From: Hysterangium stoloniferum
Taxonomy: Eukaryota; Basidiomycota; Agaricomycetes; Hysterangiales; Hysterangiaceae
Direction: 5' to 3'
Assembly (NCBI GenBank): GCA_015178975.1
Contig: WHVD01000252.1
Location: forward strand, 26,063-90,062
DNA: 64,000 nt
The position numbers and the translations under genes were made by a program. Positions 13,101 to 25,840 of the stretch are shown one piece after another. The notes beneath the pieces were generated by a model. The model was not told the DNA's origin, made no database searches, and saw only the letters and a program-made list of their open reading frames with translations. Positions within the stretch are counted from its first letter, which is position 1; each line of letters begins with the position of its first letter.

Positions 13101-13981
13101 TCATGATATTTCTCTGGGACACCTTCTAGGTCAGCGGCTTGCTCAGATTCAGATACCGGGGTTGAAAAATGTCCAGTTGCTTCATCAATTTTTAAGTTGA
13201 TAGTGAATGCCTGGGACCTGTCCATTTTTGTAGCCCTAATAAAAGCTGCAGCATTAATCAGAGAAATAGACGGAGGTGCCGTGAGTTCCAGGGAAGCTAT
13301 GGGTGCTGTAGGGATCACAGGAGTCCTCAAGACTGCAGGTGCCAGGAAGGCCATGGGTGCCATGGAGGCCGTGTCAGGCACAGTTTCCTCGGCTGCCACG
13401 AAGGTCCGGAATGTTATACTGTTAGCTATCCAGTCAATCAACAGATTGTAGTGGGTAAGCCAGTTGTGTCCTAGGACCACCGAGCAACTTGAGTCTAACT
13501 GGGTCACATAGAAAGTGACCAGTTGAGATGTTCCACATGGGAAACAGATGGATAAATCACAAGCTTGGGTGACAACCAAATTACTTGTGCCATCAAAGAG
13601 GTGGAGACCAACAGGATTTATCAGATAAGTTGACAACAAATCTTTTTGTGTGAATTTTGTATCTAAAAAACAATGAGTCAAGCTGGAATCTATAAGAGCT
13701 GAAAAAATGAATTTTGGAATCATATTAGACATAAGTTTAACGAAAAATGAATCAGAATGTGAAAGAGCAGATGTGTTGAGGCGGGTAAACTCTTGAATGC
13801 ATGGAGAGGCAATGCAACCCCCAACCCGCATGGAGTCCGCGGGGTTGCTTACTCTTTTTTCGAGTTGGAAGCCAGTTTGTCCTTTGATGGGATTTCTGTG
13901 GAGGCCTTGGCTGTTTGACCCTTTGCAGAGTTTGCTTTTTCCAGTGAACATTCCGGGACTCAATGACCAGGTTTCCCACAC
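10132..13981 (-). pseudogene. gypsy-1 Pol (protease, RT, RNase H, integrase, chromodomain)
   Basis: Domains in order on the minus strand. Protease: FSALIDSSLTHCFLD (DSS in the active-site position) and VVLGHNWL (13700-13430). Reverse transcriptase: VPEKYHDSMDVFS to YLDD at 12552-12541 and [11 protein letters not shown]. RNase H: VKTDTSDYVLGAML and VTDHKNLEYF. Integrase: zinc-binding H/C region, SMDFIEHLP, VTSDQGSEF and HHPEGDGHTERVNQ. Chromodomain: ISQILDSKIDKHRR...YLVKWVGY at 10422-10132. The frame is broken by an extra base in a T5 run (complement of 12898-12902), another shift near 12240, and one near 10840. This is a Tf1/sushi-class chromovirus by domain order and chromodomain. Not functional as it stands. 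Confidence 0.9.
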
Positions 13982-15120
13982 AAGAGACAGAGGTTATTGT
14001 CCATACGACGTTGTCTTTCTTGTGGGGTCAATTTGCCATCGGGTCTGAGTTTGCCTGTGAGGTCGGGTTTTCCAGCTTGCTTGCCGGACTTTTGACCCTT
14101 ATTGTTGACCTTGTTGTTGTTATTGTTAGAAGACTTTTTATTGTTCTTCTTGTTGGATTGCGTAGAGTTTTGGTTGCTGGTTGATGAGTTGTTGTTGTAG
14201 GTTTTATTGGCCGTGGACTTGTTCACTTTGTCCACGGAGGTCTTGTGGGCAACTTCCAGACGATGTTCCCAATAAAGTGCATCCATGTTTTGAGCTTTGA
14301 GGTGCATATGGGACAGGGTTTTTGGCTTGCCATCTTCTCCTTTTGAGACTTCGTCTTTAAGGTGGGATGGCAGACTGGCATAGAATTGGTGGTGGAGAGC
14401 GGGATCACCCCACTGACAACGAGCTGCAAGATTATTGAATTGGATGATGTAGTCCATGATGCACTGCATGTCCTTCATACGAAGATTTGTGAGACTTTTC
14501 TCGGCTTCTCCAGTCAGGTCATATGGGCCAAAGTTGGTTTCAAGCTCCTCAACAAAAGCATCCCAATCTTCGAGCCAAAGCAGCTCTTCCTCAGAAAGTC
14601 CACTAAAAGCCGGTTCGAACCATTTCAATGTGGATCCCGACAAGTACAAAAGTGCATAGTTGACTTTTTGGGAGTCTGTGGAGAATGCAGTGGATTGATC
14701 GTGGAAATTGAAGTGACATTGCATGAGGAAAGTAGAGAGTTTGTTTGGGTTGGAACCGGTGAAGGGTTCCGGAGCATTGACTTTTGACTGCAGGGGTTCT
14801 GGATCTTTCTTTTTGCTTTCTCCGAGCATATGATTCATCAACCTTTCTAAAGTGATTGTTAAATACTCAGAGGTGGGATCTGAAAGAGGTGCTCGATCGC
14901 TGGATGGAGGATTTTTGACACCTTTGCCCTTGTCGGGAGCCACGGACTCGTCCTCATGCTCGGATTCATCCTGGTTTTCTGGGACTTCTTTGATACGGGC
15001 TTCTTCCATGGCTTCCGACTGGTTCGCAAGTGTCTGGCTGGTATACAAAGTTAACGGGGAATGAAGAGTCAACGGTCCAGGTAATGATGCCTGTGCATGC
15101 ACTTTTCTTCTTGGTGGCAT
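13960..15120 (-). pseudogene. gypsy-1 Gag
   Basis: Opens with ATG at 15120 (MPPRRKVHAQ), 37 bp inside the LTR edge. It contains the fungal gypsy Gag block KVNYALLYLSGSTLKWFEPAF and an Asn/Lys-rich linker, then the nucleocapsid knuckle CLLCGKPGH. The frame stops (TGA, 13962-13960) exactly between the His and the last Cys of the CCHC knuckle, where a Trp codon is expected, and reads on as VPEC. The stop is therefore most likely a mutation rather than the natural Gag terminus. Confidence 0.85.
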
Positions 15121-15140
15121 AATGCAAACAATCTGCAAGT

Positions 15141-15156
15141 CTTAGTCAGAAAATAC
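15141..15156 (-). promoter_or_regulatory. gypsy-1 primer-binding site (predicted self-priming)
   Basis: Directly inside the LTR, minus strand, reads GTATTTTCTGACTAAG. It does not begin with TGG as tRNA-primed sites do. Its complement contains AGTCAGAAAAT, identical to the sequence about 33 bp below the TATA element in family A LTRs (for example 9140-9150), as expected for Tf1-type self-priming. The LTR attached here has one mismatch in that stretch. Confidence 0.65.
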
Positions 15157-16276
15157 TGTTAGGGTACATACATGGTGGGTTTCCAGAGAAACCCACGGAA
15201 TATCCGGTAGGACTTGGCTTCAGCTTATAGGCTGCACCCTCGCAAGATCGTGTTGTCCAATTTCAGACAGGCAGACAGGAATCCTGGGGAGTCTGGGTGG
15301 GGTTCATGGGTCAAGGGGTCATAGGTCGGAGGTCATGGGTCGAGAGGTCGTGAGTCGAGATAAATAAGAGAGATAGATGCGCCGGAGCCCATGGGCTCTG
15401 ACTAGTGTGAGTGGTGTAATTCAAGTAGGAGTTTAGAGTGGAAAATGTATTAGATTACTGGGGGAATCTAAGCCGATTGTCTGACTGGATTGTATGTACA
15501 ACATCTTCCAGACTAAATAGACTATGGAATGAATGACATACCAAATCCAGTAATTGTTAGAATATGAGTATATACAATTAGCTATGACCTCATATCTCGT
15601 GTTGCAACTGTATAGATTCAACTGGTTAACATCATGTGATAGTTATTATTAGATAGTTCCTGAGCAGATAGTCTTACAGATCAGTGCACAGACCATCTAG
15701 TACAGTATATAGTTAGTCCAGTTGAGGGGTAGAAACCTCAACTGGAAGCCCAGCTATATCACCGGTTTATATTCTACACCGCTCTATCTAAGTTACTTAG
15801 CACCTAGATAGAGAGTCTCAAACTGTGATTCCCCGGCTTGCAGTTTATCCTAATAGTAATAATGAAACGAAACTAGCAAAACATAAAACAAGAATAGTAA
15901 ACACCAAATTTGGTGTAAGGAACAGGACGGAGCAGAGCGGAGTCCAAACTGTGACAAATCATAAACTATAATGGGAAACAGAGTGGGAGTGGAGTCCGAA
16001 TTGTGATAGGTCATTTGACTCAAATGGGAACAGGGCTCTGTTAGAGGGATGATGGGTTTTCTGAGTGGGTCTGGTGATGGGACGAGGTCAGACATAGACA
16101 GGGGTGGAGTCCAGTGGGTTTTCCAGTGACTGAAACACAACGTAACGAAGTCGAACGTAGACAAGTCTGATGTACGGAGTCTGGTGGGAATTCTGGTAAA
16201 CTGACAATGGGTGCGTATAGGGTGCAGGTGCATATAAGTTAGTGCCTGGAGTCTGGCAGGAATTCCAGTTGTAACA
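15157..16276 (-). mobile_element. 5' LTR of gypsy-1 (family A)
   Basis: In element orientation it runs from TGTTACAACTGG (16276) to ACCCTAACA (15157), immediately upstream of Gag. It lacks a matching partner LTR at the other end of the element. The outer flank is CCCAT (16277-16281). It contains a 301 bp nested solo LTR (15555-15855); without that it is about 815 bp, the family size. The hairpin core is at 15243-15210 and a GTGGGTTTC/GAAACCCAC palindrome lies beside the LTR end. Confidence 0.88.
15555..15855. mobile_element. Short solo LTR nested in the gypsy-1 LTR
   Basis: A 301 bp segment starting TGTTAGAATATGAG and ending ATCCTAATA, flanked by perfect 5 bp duplications GTAAT (15550-15554 and 15856-15860). 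Uninterrupted family A copies read straight through this point (for example 53160-53175). It contains a near-palindrome (agttgaggggtagaaacctcaact near 15720-15743). The short length suggests a copia-type LTR; orientation is not certain. Confidence 0.82.
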
Positions 16277-16717
16277 CCCATCCTATATGCACCTGACTCT
16301 CCAGCCACCAGGTTGCAGTAAACTGGAACACTCCATCCTACATGCACCCGACTCTCTAGTCACCAGGTTGCAGTAAACCGGAACACCCGCCAGACTCTGC
16401 ACCCGACCCTCTACAGTCAACCAGAGTTTCCTGCCAGGACCCACGCACATCAACCTGCTCTATATCTGACTCCATCTCACGTACCAGTCACCAGATTCTG
16501 CTCAGACAACCTGTCAGCTCTCTAACTGAGCCCCACTCCCATTATGGTCAAATGGCCTGTCATGTTTCAGACTCCATCTCTGTTCCATTCCATCCCTAAC
16601 ACCTAGTTTGGTGTTTACTCACCTTGTTTCAGGATTACTTGTTTGGGTTCATTATTACTAGATTTGGTATTACATACATTCCACAGTCTATATAGTCTGG
16701 CTAATGTTGTACATACA

Positions 16718-18195
16718 TGTTAAGCAGCATGCACAGGGCTCTGCGGGTTTACCCACAGATATTCTGGAAGGACTTGGCTTCAGCTTGTGTGCTGCTGTGA
16801 AGAGTTGATAGATTCTGACCGTTCGATATACGAAGAATAGTGTTTATTCAACTACTATTAGCAGGTATTGACCGTACAGTACAATACCGTAGATTACTAG
16901 ACAAGCAGTACTAGTAAGAAGACACGCTATGCGTCACAAGAGCAACTGTACAGTTGCTCTTGATGGCTAGAATGAAAGAATGAAAGAGTTGACCTTCACG
17001 GTACAACTCGTAGCTAGATGTAAAATAGATAATCAACGCGAAGCTGAATATCTAGAGTAAAGAGATAGTAGCGCGAGTCGACTATAATGTTGACTAGTGC
17101 AAAGACCTTAGAGTGGAACTCGACCTTCGCGGTTCGAGTCCAAAGTACATTAGTAAGCGAGAGAATACTACCTTTATAGGTAGTTGAGACGTTACCCTTG
17201 ACACCTCTCGCTATTCGACGTCTGGGTCGTTTACAAGGTGATGTCTGCTGGGTAAAAAGTGTCTGTCGTTTTGGCGCCAAGAGCGCCCATACGTATACAC
17301 AAAGCTTCGAACTACAAAATAAAGGTATGCTCGAAATATAGAAAGAATGTAAAGAAAGAAAATAAAAGATAAATAATAAAGTACTATAATCCAACTATTA
17401 TTCCTTAGTCCAATTATGCATATATGCATACCCTTTACAGCTGCACCCTCACAGGATCGTGTCGTCCAATTTCAAACAGACAGGCGGGAAACCTGGGGAG
17501 TCCAGACATAGGTGATGAGTCAGAGGTCAGGCGGTGGTGAGTCAGAGGTCAGGCGGTGGTGAGTCAGAGGTCAGGTGATTGATAGGTTGGACCCTGCAGG
17601 CTCTGAGACAATGAGGAGAGGAGATTTAAAGGGGAGTTATAGAGTAAGATAAATATTAAGTTACTGGGGAAAACTAAGTCAATTTTCTGACTGGATTGTA
17701 TGTACAACATCTGCTAGATTATATAGACTGTGTAATGTATGTCATACCTAATCCAGTAATAATGAAAGACTAAACAGGTAAACATGAAACGAGAATAGTA
17801 AACACCAAACTTGGTGTTAGGGACAGAATGGAATGGAACAGAGTCTGAAACATGACAGGTCATAAAACCATAAATGGGAATGGGGTGGGAGTGGAGTCCG
17901 AAACATGACAGGTCATAAAACCATAATGGGAATGGGGCTCAGTTAGAGAGCTGATGGATTTGCCAGGCGGAGTCCGGTGACTGATGCATGGGACAGAGTT
18001 GGGGATAGACAAGTATGTACATGAATGCCAGGTGGGGTCCGGTTGACTGTTCCTTGAGTATTGTTCAGAGGTTTGGGTGCATATAGGACAAGGTCCAGAG
18101 TCTGGTGGGTGTTCTGGTTCACTGAACGTGGTAGATTGAGAGCTGGGCACATGTAGGATGGGGCCTGGAGTCCAGTGGGTTGTCTGGTTGTAACA
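16718..18195 (-). mobile_element. Solo LTR, family E, inverted inside another family E LTR
   Basis: On the + strand it starts TGTTAAGCAGC and ends GGTTGTAACA, with perfect duplication ATACA at 16713-16717 and 18196-18200. The insertion point is just upstream of the predicted RNA start of the host LTR. It is itself cut by a family R LTR at 16796-17439. CpG sites are largely decayed to TpG/CpA. Confidence 0.85.
16796..17439 (+). mobile_element. Solo LTR, family R, in the hairpin core of family E
   Basis: A 644 bp unit, TGTGAAGAG...CCCTTTACA, with perfect duplication GCTGC at 16791-16795 and 17440-17444. It lies inside the conserved hairpin core of the minus-oriented family E LTR. It is the best complete copy of family R in the window and serves as reference for the copy at 6119-9840. 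Confidence 0.92.
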
Positions 18196-18567
18196 ATACA
18201 AGTCAGTCAGAAAATTGACTTATGTAGTTCTCCCCCAGTAACTTAATACAGTATTTATCTTACTCTATATTCCACCTCTTAAATCCCCTCATTGTCACCT
18301 TGGGCCCCATGGGCCTTTCCAACTCACCATCTGACCCATCGACCTCCACAGGTTTCCTGTATCAACTCTCCAACCTCCTGACTTATTGACTGTTTGACAA
18401 CTCGACCTATCGATCACTGGGACTCCCCAGGTTTCCTGTCTGCCTGTTCAAAATTGGACACTATGATCTTGCGAGGGTGCAGCCTATAAGCTGAAGCCAA
18501 GTCCTACCAGATTATCCACAGGTTTCTCCAGAAACCCTCCACTAAGCTCCACATGCACTGCTTAACA

Positions 18568-19286
18568 TCTATTCTGGTTATGCAAAAGAGTAGTGGTAAC
18601 ACAATAGAATTCTATTTGCTTGCCCAGATTCACAAATGAACATCAGAGATAGAGGTTTTTTGAGGTGATGAGGACCTGGTGGTTTGTCTTATTGAGATGA
18701 AAGAAGGGATACCAATGTGTTCTTCATTGTTGATCATTTTTGTTGATGTGCATCACATGGGAAATAATGTGTTGTGACAGTTTATGCATGGAGAGGGAAT
18801 GTTTGCATTATCTTGTGCCACATTTCAAAGGGGGAGTGTTGGAAAGGAAGATCAAGGGACTGGAGTATTGAAACAGTTGAATAATGCTTTGCAGAACACC
18901 CTGTGAGTGTGTGATTGGAAAGTAAACACTAAGGAGACTTTCCCCCATCCACAGCAGAGTATTCTACTGGGTGCTTATCTAAGCACATAAGAGTTACCAA
19001 ACTAAGTAACTCACTAAATACTGCACCTACAGTGCTGGGAAAAATACTACAAATATGAGAAAAATATAGAGAGATATATAGGTAACATAATAGATATTAG
19101 AGCTGTAGTCTCATACTCTAACACAAAGGTCAGATAGCCTGAGTTGCAATGCATTCCAAGATGCAAGGCAAAGGCTGTTAGCCTTGTACTAGTTTATACA
19201 ATACACAAGTGTAAGTACTGGTAGATATGTAAGTATATATATGCTGTTATAGATGTATTGCAATTATAGTTCTTGCCCATCTTACA
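18568..19286 (+). mobile_element. Copia-like retrotransposon 3' end with LTR
   Basis: A purine tract AAAGGGGGAG (18827-18836) directly precedes TGTTGGAAAGG (18837). The following segment to CCATCTTACA (19286) is a 450 bp LTR candidate. This purine tract plus TGTTGG boundary is typical of copia elements. The 260 bp to its left is a degenerate coding tail. The 5' part is missing, replaced by the family E LTR. No second LTR is visible. Confidence 0.6.
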
Positions 19287-19489
19287 GGCTTCCAAGCAGA
19301 ACAAAATTATCTCTCGTGCATTACAGATAAAAGGCGATAACAAGTCTTGCCTAGCTGCACCACCTAATTTAACGGTAGAATGCATCTAACAGTTGTAGTA
19401 ATTGGATCCTTGCTAAGTGCGCAACGATGGGTCTTTCGAAACCCCGAGTAGGACTTCGTATTTGTATAATACAAGGATGTAGCTGCAAA
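19287..19489. other. Intergenic, nothing recognised
   Basis: Short unique-looking stretch between the copia-like LTR and the 3' end of the broken P-loop gene. Confidence 0.4.
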
Positions 19490-22400
19490 GGAATTAACCT
19501 AAAACTTGGTGATTTTGGTAACATCGACTACAGCGGTGTACAAGCGAACTTCCTTGACAGCCGGCTGTTGAGGAACTGTCAAAGTCAATGCTGGTGGAAC
19601 TATGAATACGAAGCACCAATCCTCTTGCTTTGGAAAGCCATGCTTAGCTGCATAGTTGATAGTCATACTCGATACATAGACGGGGCATTGGGCCCAGACG
19701 ATCGTATTTCTGAAGGACTTCCTCTTCTAAAAGGTCGTACAGAGATGCGCTGAGTGCAGACCATATTGATGAGCTTGCAGTTCAAGAACTAGGTCGGAGA
19801 ACCTACGCTCGTTTGATCTCCCTTATGCTCCATGGATTCATAATGAAGAGGTAAGACGATGTTGTCTTGTGCAATCTGCGCCACCGCTTCTCGGTTGGGG
19901 AAGTGGTAAAGAAGACAACCAGCTGAGTGCCGACCGGAGTGAGCCTAGCTAGAGCTCCAGGGTCACTTTCCGAATCAACGAATACCCAGACTCGGGAGCT
20001 GGGGAGGAAATCTGTAAGTCCCCAGTCAGCAGGCAGTTCATAGGCACCCTCCTCCACGAAGAGGGTGTACTTGTCATCATGGAGCCATAAAAACGGCCGC
20101 TTCTCAGAGGCACAGCGACGTGCAGCGTAAACCTGCCAAAAGGTTTTCCCTTTTTCAAGGATGAGGATAGCAACAAGAGACTATCACCGTATGCCTCACC
20201 TATTCCAGGTTGCCCGGTAATCACGAAACTTGGGGGCCGCCCGCCAAAGTAGCGACCAGGCTTGTGTGTAATCGTCTCTTCATATTGCCGCTGACAAGCG
20301 TCGAAAATGCGAATGTACTCCACGGACCCAGATAAATTGTTGGGTGAATCCCTCGATGCCAATCACGAGAGAATAGCAGCCAGGGAGGATGTCAACTTCT
20401 CCATCATCGTCCACGTCCATTTCGAGCTCATTCAATGCGCCTTGACCGTCCGCTTTGCTCCATGCATCACTCTCATCCTTCATACTCGTGCCCCAGAACT
20501 TGGTATGAAACTGTGCGAGAGGTTCATCCAGAGCTAATTTAACCCAAGATGCTGCAGCGAGAGCTTTGACGATAGAGGCGAGGCTGGATGGTCCTGACAT
20601 GGAAGAAAGGTCGATGTGACTAAATCTGGCCGGGTACAGTGACTTCCTGAACGAGATGCTTGCACACCAAAGGGGCGATATTTTGTGCTCCGCATCCACA
20701 TGTCTAAATGGTGACGTCAGTTGTGTAAATGCCTTGATAATTGCCACGGCGAAGTTGCCAGGCCCTCTTGAAGCATTTTTGTTTTTGTGTTGAATTCTGT
20801 CAGCGTGTTGTTCGCCAACGATGCATAACGTTATTTAACAAGGGCGACATGAAATTGAAGATCCCGGATCATGTGTGACATTCTGTGACGAACACAACGT
20901 ACTTATATTTGTCGGTTGGTGTCAACTTTCAAGTAATAACCGCCTGTTGACCGCATTACACAATGTTCTCTTCAATCTTTTCGTGAGTCTAATTATATAC
21001 TATATACATGGTTTTCATACCATGTATTACGTGAAACAGTGTATCAAGTCCGAATCCTGGCGCGCCGACTTTTCACCCAGTGACCTCCGCATTTACGCCT
21101 GATCAGTTTTTTGGCGAACTCGAGCCCAAGGACACAGAATGGACCTGTGCTGGGGGCTTTGTCACGGAGACGCAGACATTCTATAATGTCCTACAGGATG
21201 GGAAATTTGTTATGTGTCAAGTTATCTATTCATCGATTGGGTAAAGTATTGTCATTTTCATTTTGTGGACACTGACATCATCGACGTTTTATTGAAGCGT
21301 ATGGATCCCGACTATCCAATTTACATTCAACATGTACGACCCGGAGACGAAGGAGCGAACGTGGCGGTCAGTCAATGTTTCTGGCTTTGTCACGCCGCCT
21401 CCGCCGTCGGGTGGTGTAACGTATGACAAACGTTCCTCCAAAGCGAAGGAGTTTTCCATCATCCACAAGGATGGTGACAAGGCAAAAAATGTTGCCGAAT
21501 CGTATCAGATAACCGCCAATCTCGATAACGATGTTCAAATCACTCTCGTCGTTTCTCGTCCGTGGACTGTCCCAGGCTTTAAACTGGGCAAAGGACCAGA
21601 AGGCGGTTTCTCAAATTTTGGCTCCGATCCGGCGAAGAGGGAAGGATACGTCGTGCACAGATTCTGGCCTAGGACTGGGGCTTCTGGCCACATTGTGTAC
21701 AAGGGCCAGGCCATAACTGTCGATGGTCCCGGCATGTTCGTCCATGCTATTCAGGGAATGCGACCTAACCTGGTCGCCTCGCGATGGAATTTCGGAAATT
21801 TCCAGAGCAACGAGCATGGAGGCGTTTCGGCCATCCAGATGGAATTTACGACTCTTGGCCAGTTTGGAGTTAAAGGTGCTGGCTCAGGAGGTGTCAAGGT
21901 CAACGTCGGCTCCTTAGTTGTTGGAGGAAATCTCGTCACTGTAACGGGTGAGACTACCTTGCCTGATGACGCTGTGAGCGAGGATGCGCCAGTCAAGTCG
22001 AGGGTCACGCATCTGGGCACAGCCGTCGATCCTGAGACAAAGTACAGCCCGCCTAGCCGCCTGGTGTTCGAGTGGAAAGGCCCTGTTATTTCGGATCCCA
22101 AGAGTGTCGTCTCAGCGACGCTGGATGTAGATGTTGGAACATCAGATTCTCCAAAAGGTCTCGTGGAGAAGGTGGATGTGCTTGCAGAGATTCCTAGGGT
22201 GGTCAAGGCGGTTATTAATTATGTCGCTGGGACCAAGCCGTACATCTACCAGGTAAATAATATGCTCCTCCGCTATCGTTACCCGCAAAGCTTATCATAA
22301 TGCCCAGTGGTTGAATCCAGCTACATTGGTTATTACTGCCCCTGTATCTCTGATATCCGGCGGAGATAACAACGAAACTCAGAGTGTCTCTGTGCAGGGT

Positions 22401-25400
22401 AGCTTGTATAACGAAGCGACTTTCATCTCTTAGACTCCCAAGTCAAGGACTTTTATCTTACGTCCCTACATTGCTACATTGTCTATTCCGCGTGTAATAG
22501 TAATAAAAAAACCACAGCGCAGTGACAATAGGGTCTGATCCTGTCATTAACAGGATTAGTGATACACGTCCGCCGCAGCAATTCCACCGGTCTGAGTCTG
22601 AAATGCAAACGAGACATGCTATATATAGCCACTGCAGCAGCCGTTGTAAGCTATGGTTTTACGCTATGTTGCGCGTTTCGAATAAGTCACTATTTCATGC
22701 TCGTAATATCGCTCTTGCAAATTCTGTGTTAGGCGTTTCTGCGGTGCGGGCCTTGCCACCATCCTTCCGCACTTATCTTCACGTTGCAGCGTCCACTTGC
22801 GATCATAGGATCACAACAAGGGAGTTGGGGGGACCGCAGCTGGCTGCGCGACAGCGACAGACTGTTTCGCAAAAAAATCAACTGATTTTATCATGGAGGG
22901 GATTCCATACGTCGAGGCCGAACCTCGGTTGGCCGATCTTATTTGTGGGCGCGTTGAAGGTGTGTTGGGGTTTTGGCAATCAAGGAGCGATATTGATTGA
23001 TCTATCCTATATAGTCGACTGTTGTGCTTAACTGCTTGCAAATGATAACCCGAATTGCCCTGACGTTGGTACCAATGGCTATTCTGCGTAAACATATTGG
23101 TTATAAGTGGATCAAGAAGCTAGACCGACATCCGAATAAATTTCCAGAGTTTGAGAAGATGCGGCCTAAATTTTTGCAAAGAATCCGGACAAGTTCTATC
23201 ATCATAAGGTTTCTTTTATTGGGCCCTTTAAGCTTGTTCGGACTCGTTATATTTGCTAGTTTGGAACGAACACCTATTACTGGCAGGTACGTCGTTCTGA
23301 TTTACGACTTCTCGAAACTTATAAAACATTTAGAATGCGTCTTATGGTTATTTCGCCGGATGAAGAGGAGACAATTGCTCGTGACCTATCCGGTCCTGGC
23401 TGGTTTGAAGCCGTCCGCGATATTCTAGCAACACAACGAGAATCCCCCCAGTTCATACCCTCCACAGACTGGCGATACAAATGGGCGGAGAGAACATTAC
23501 GACGCTTGGAAAGCATTGTGCCCGCTCTTCAAGATGAAAAATTAATGCGCCAGGCTTGGCTTGCGCGAGACATCAATGACCCACCATTCCCACCGCCGCT
23601 CGACTACCCTTTACTTCCGCGACCGCGCGCATCTCAGCGAATTCATTATCTCGAGCCTCCAGATTTCGAATCTGAACACGACCATAAACATGCTGCGATG
23701 GGTCTTCCTCCACACAGCGTATTGGGTCCGCCATATTCTCTGCTTATCACTAATGAACCTAATCAGAGTAATGCCTTTTCATATGGATTCGGACCTGGTG
23801 GGAGTGGGGGTGTGGTGATTTTCTCAGGGTTTCTTGATGAGATTCTACGGAGTACGCCGTCAAAGGAGCAACCTACCTCATCATCATCATCGCAATCATT
23901 TACATATCTGCGCTCGTTGTTTATTCCTCAGCAAAATCACACTGCTCCAATACCGACTCCTGAGCAAGATTTGCAGCTTGCAATCCTTATGGCACATGAA
24001 CTAGCGCATCTCCTATTATCTCACCACCTGGAAACGCTTTCCTCAGCAACTTTCTTTGTCCCTACCCTATTATCTCTCGTCACAGATGTGTTCCGCACTC
24101 TTTTATTCCCTATCACGATGGTTGGCGGACCTTTCCTAAATGACGCCCTGGAGCAGGTCGGGGAAGTTGGCAAACGAGAGTTTGGTACCATCGCCGACTC
24201 ATGTTCGAGTCACCATATGGAGCTAGAGGCAGACGTCGTATCTATTAGGTAGGTTGGCATGTCGGCTTAATGGACCTCCTTAATAACGTCACTTCAGGCT
24301 CCTAGCCCTTGCAGGATGGGATCCACGAGCTGCCGTCCGCTTTTGGGAGTCCAAAGTTAGCGTGCCTTTAACAGAGGAAATGCGGAAGCAAGCTGTGCAG
24401 ACGCAGTTACCAGGTGTTCTTCCTGGCGCTCTTTGGGTGTCCCAAGATGGAGGCGTTCATAGTTCCAGTCATCCCGTGGATGCGGTCAGAGTTGAAAAGA
24501 TGAGGGAGGAGCTGGAAAGATGGCACACGGAAAAACGCCGCTATCTTGCTAAAATGGCTGCGTCTGAGCCGAATTCGTGACCTGGAGGAGCTGGATACTA
24601 AGAATACTTGACTCTGAGGAATATCTTGATTGATCTACTTCATTTACTGATACGCTGTGTCCTGATTTATGCGGCGCTCTTCGCTGTAAGTATATGCTAT
24701 TATCTGGAAACCTTTACCCACACTCCTGTGTTACGCAATACCGTGTTTGCTTTTTCTTTGGATTCAATTGTCTGTAACAACACGATATGTACTGTCGTTC
24801 TTTGATAATGTTAATATCCCGTATTCTTTAAATCGGGTATCTTTCTAGCTCGACTGTCAAGTACAACTGTCAAATGATGTGATGTCATTGCTCCGCTTTA
24901 ATGTCAGTGGATGATTCGTCTCGCACGACTATCTACCATGTCCTCTAAGCTGTCAATATCATCCTTACCGCTGCCCCCTACGACCCATATATTAACCAAA
25001 AACCTCACCGCTGACCCTCATACCCCAGATCCAGCCACATTCCATAGCGATGTCCTATCGTCAAGACCAAGTCTTCAACGACGAGCACGTCAACTAGACG
25101 AAGCAGCGCACTACTCTCACGTATCGCCTCTGCCATTTCCGTTTCCTTACCGCATTGAAATAGGCGAGGATTTGGCTCCAGAGGATCGAGGCAAGGCCGT
25201 AGAGAGCTGGTTAGCTGAAAAGGAAGCCTTGGATGAGGTGGATCTTAATACGGGACAGCCAACCCTGAAAGCCTATACATCGCACAATAGAATCAAGGAC
25301 TATCATCTGTTTGGTGTTTCTGCTAGAGGGATTAATGATTGCGTTCCTGCGCTGGATGTAGGGGACGCGTTTGAGCATATTGGTATTCCATCGCTCAGTT

Positions 25401-25645
25401 CTGAGCCTACGAAAGCACCTATAAATGGATCTGCGACATCTACAACGTCGTCAGACAAGCCTGTTACCGCACGGCAGCTATTAACCGATGTCCTTAGCGG
25501 ACACACTGTTTTATTCGACCCCTCGAAAGACAAAGGGTACGGACCCTGGTCCCTTCGATACAGCGGGCATCAGTTTGGCAATTGGGCCGGACAGTTAGGA
25601 GATGGAAGGGCAATTTCTATTTGTTAGTCTCTCAGTCCATGATGA

Positions 25646-25840
<195 letters not shown>

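Larger units (their letters stand above)
16277..18567 (+). mobile_element. Family E LTR (host copy), left end lost
   Basis: Plus-oriented LTR related to family A, ending CACTGCTTAACA at 18567. Its first bases are missing because gypsy-1 inserted at CCCAT; the missing part should lie beyond the lost gypsy-1 3' LTR but is not in the window. It is interrupted by another family E LTR (16718-18195). It has an internal tandem duplication near 16300-16385 (two copies of a unit containing CACCAGGTTGCAGTAAAC). The hairpin core is at 18471-18503. Confidence 0.78.
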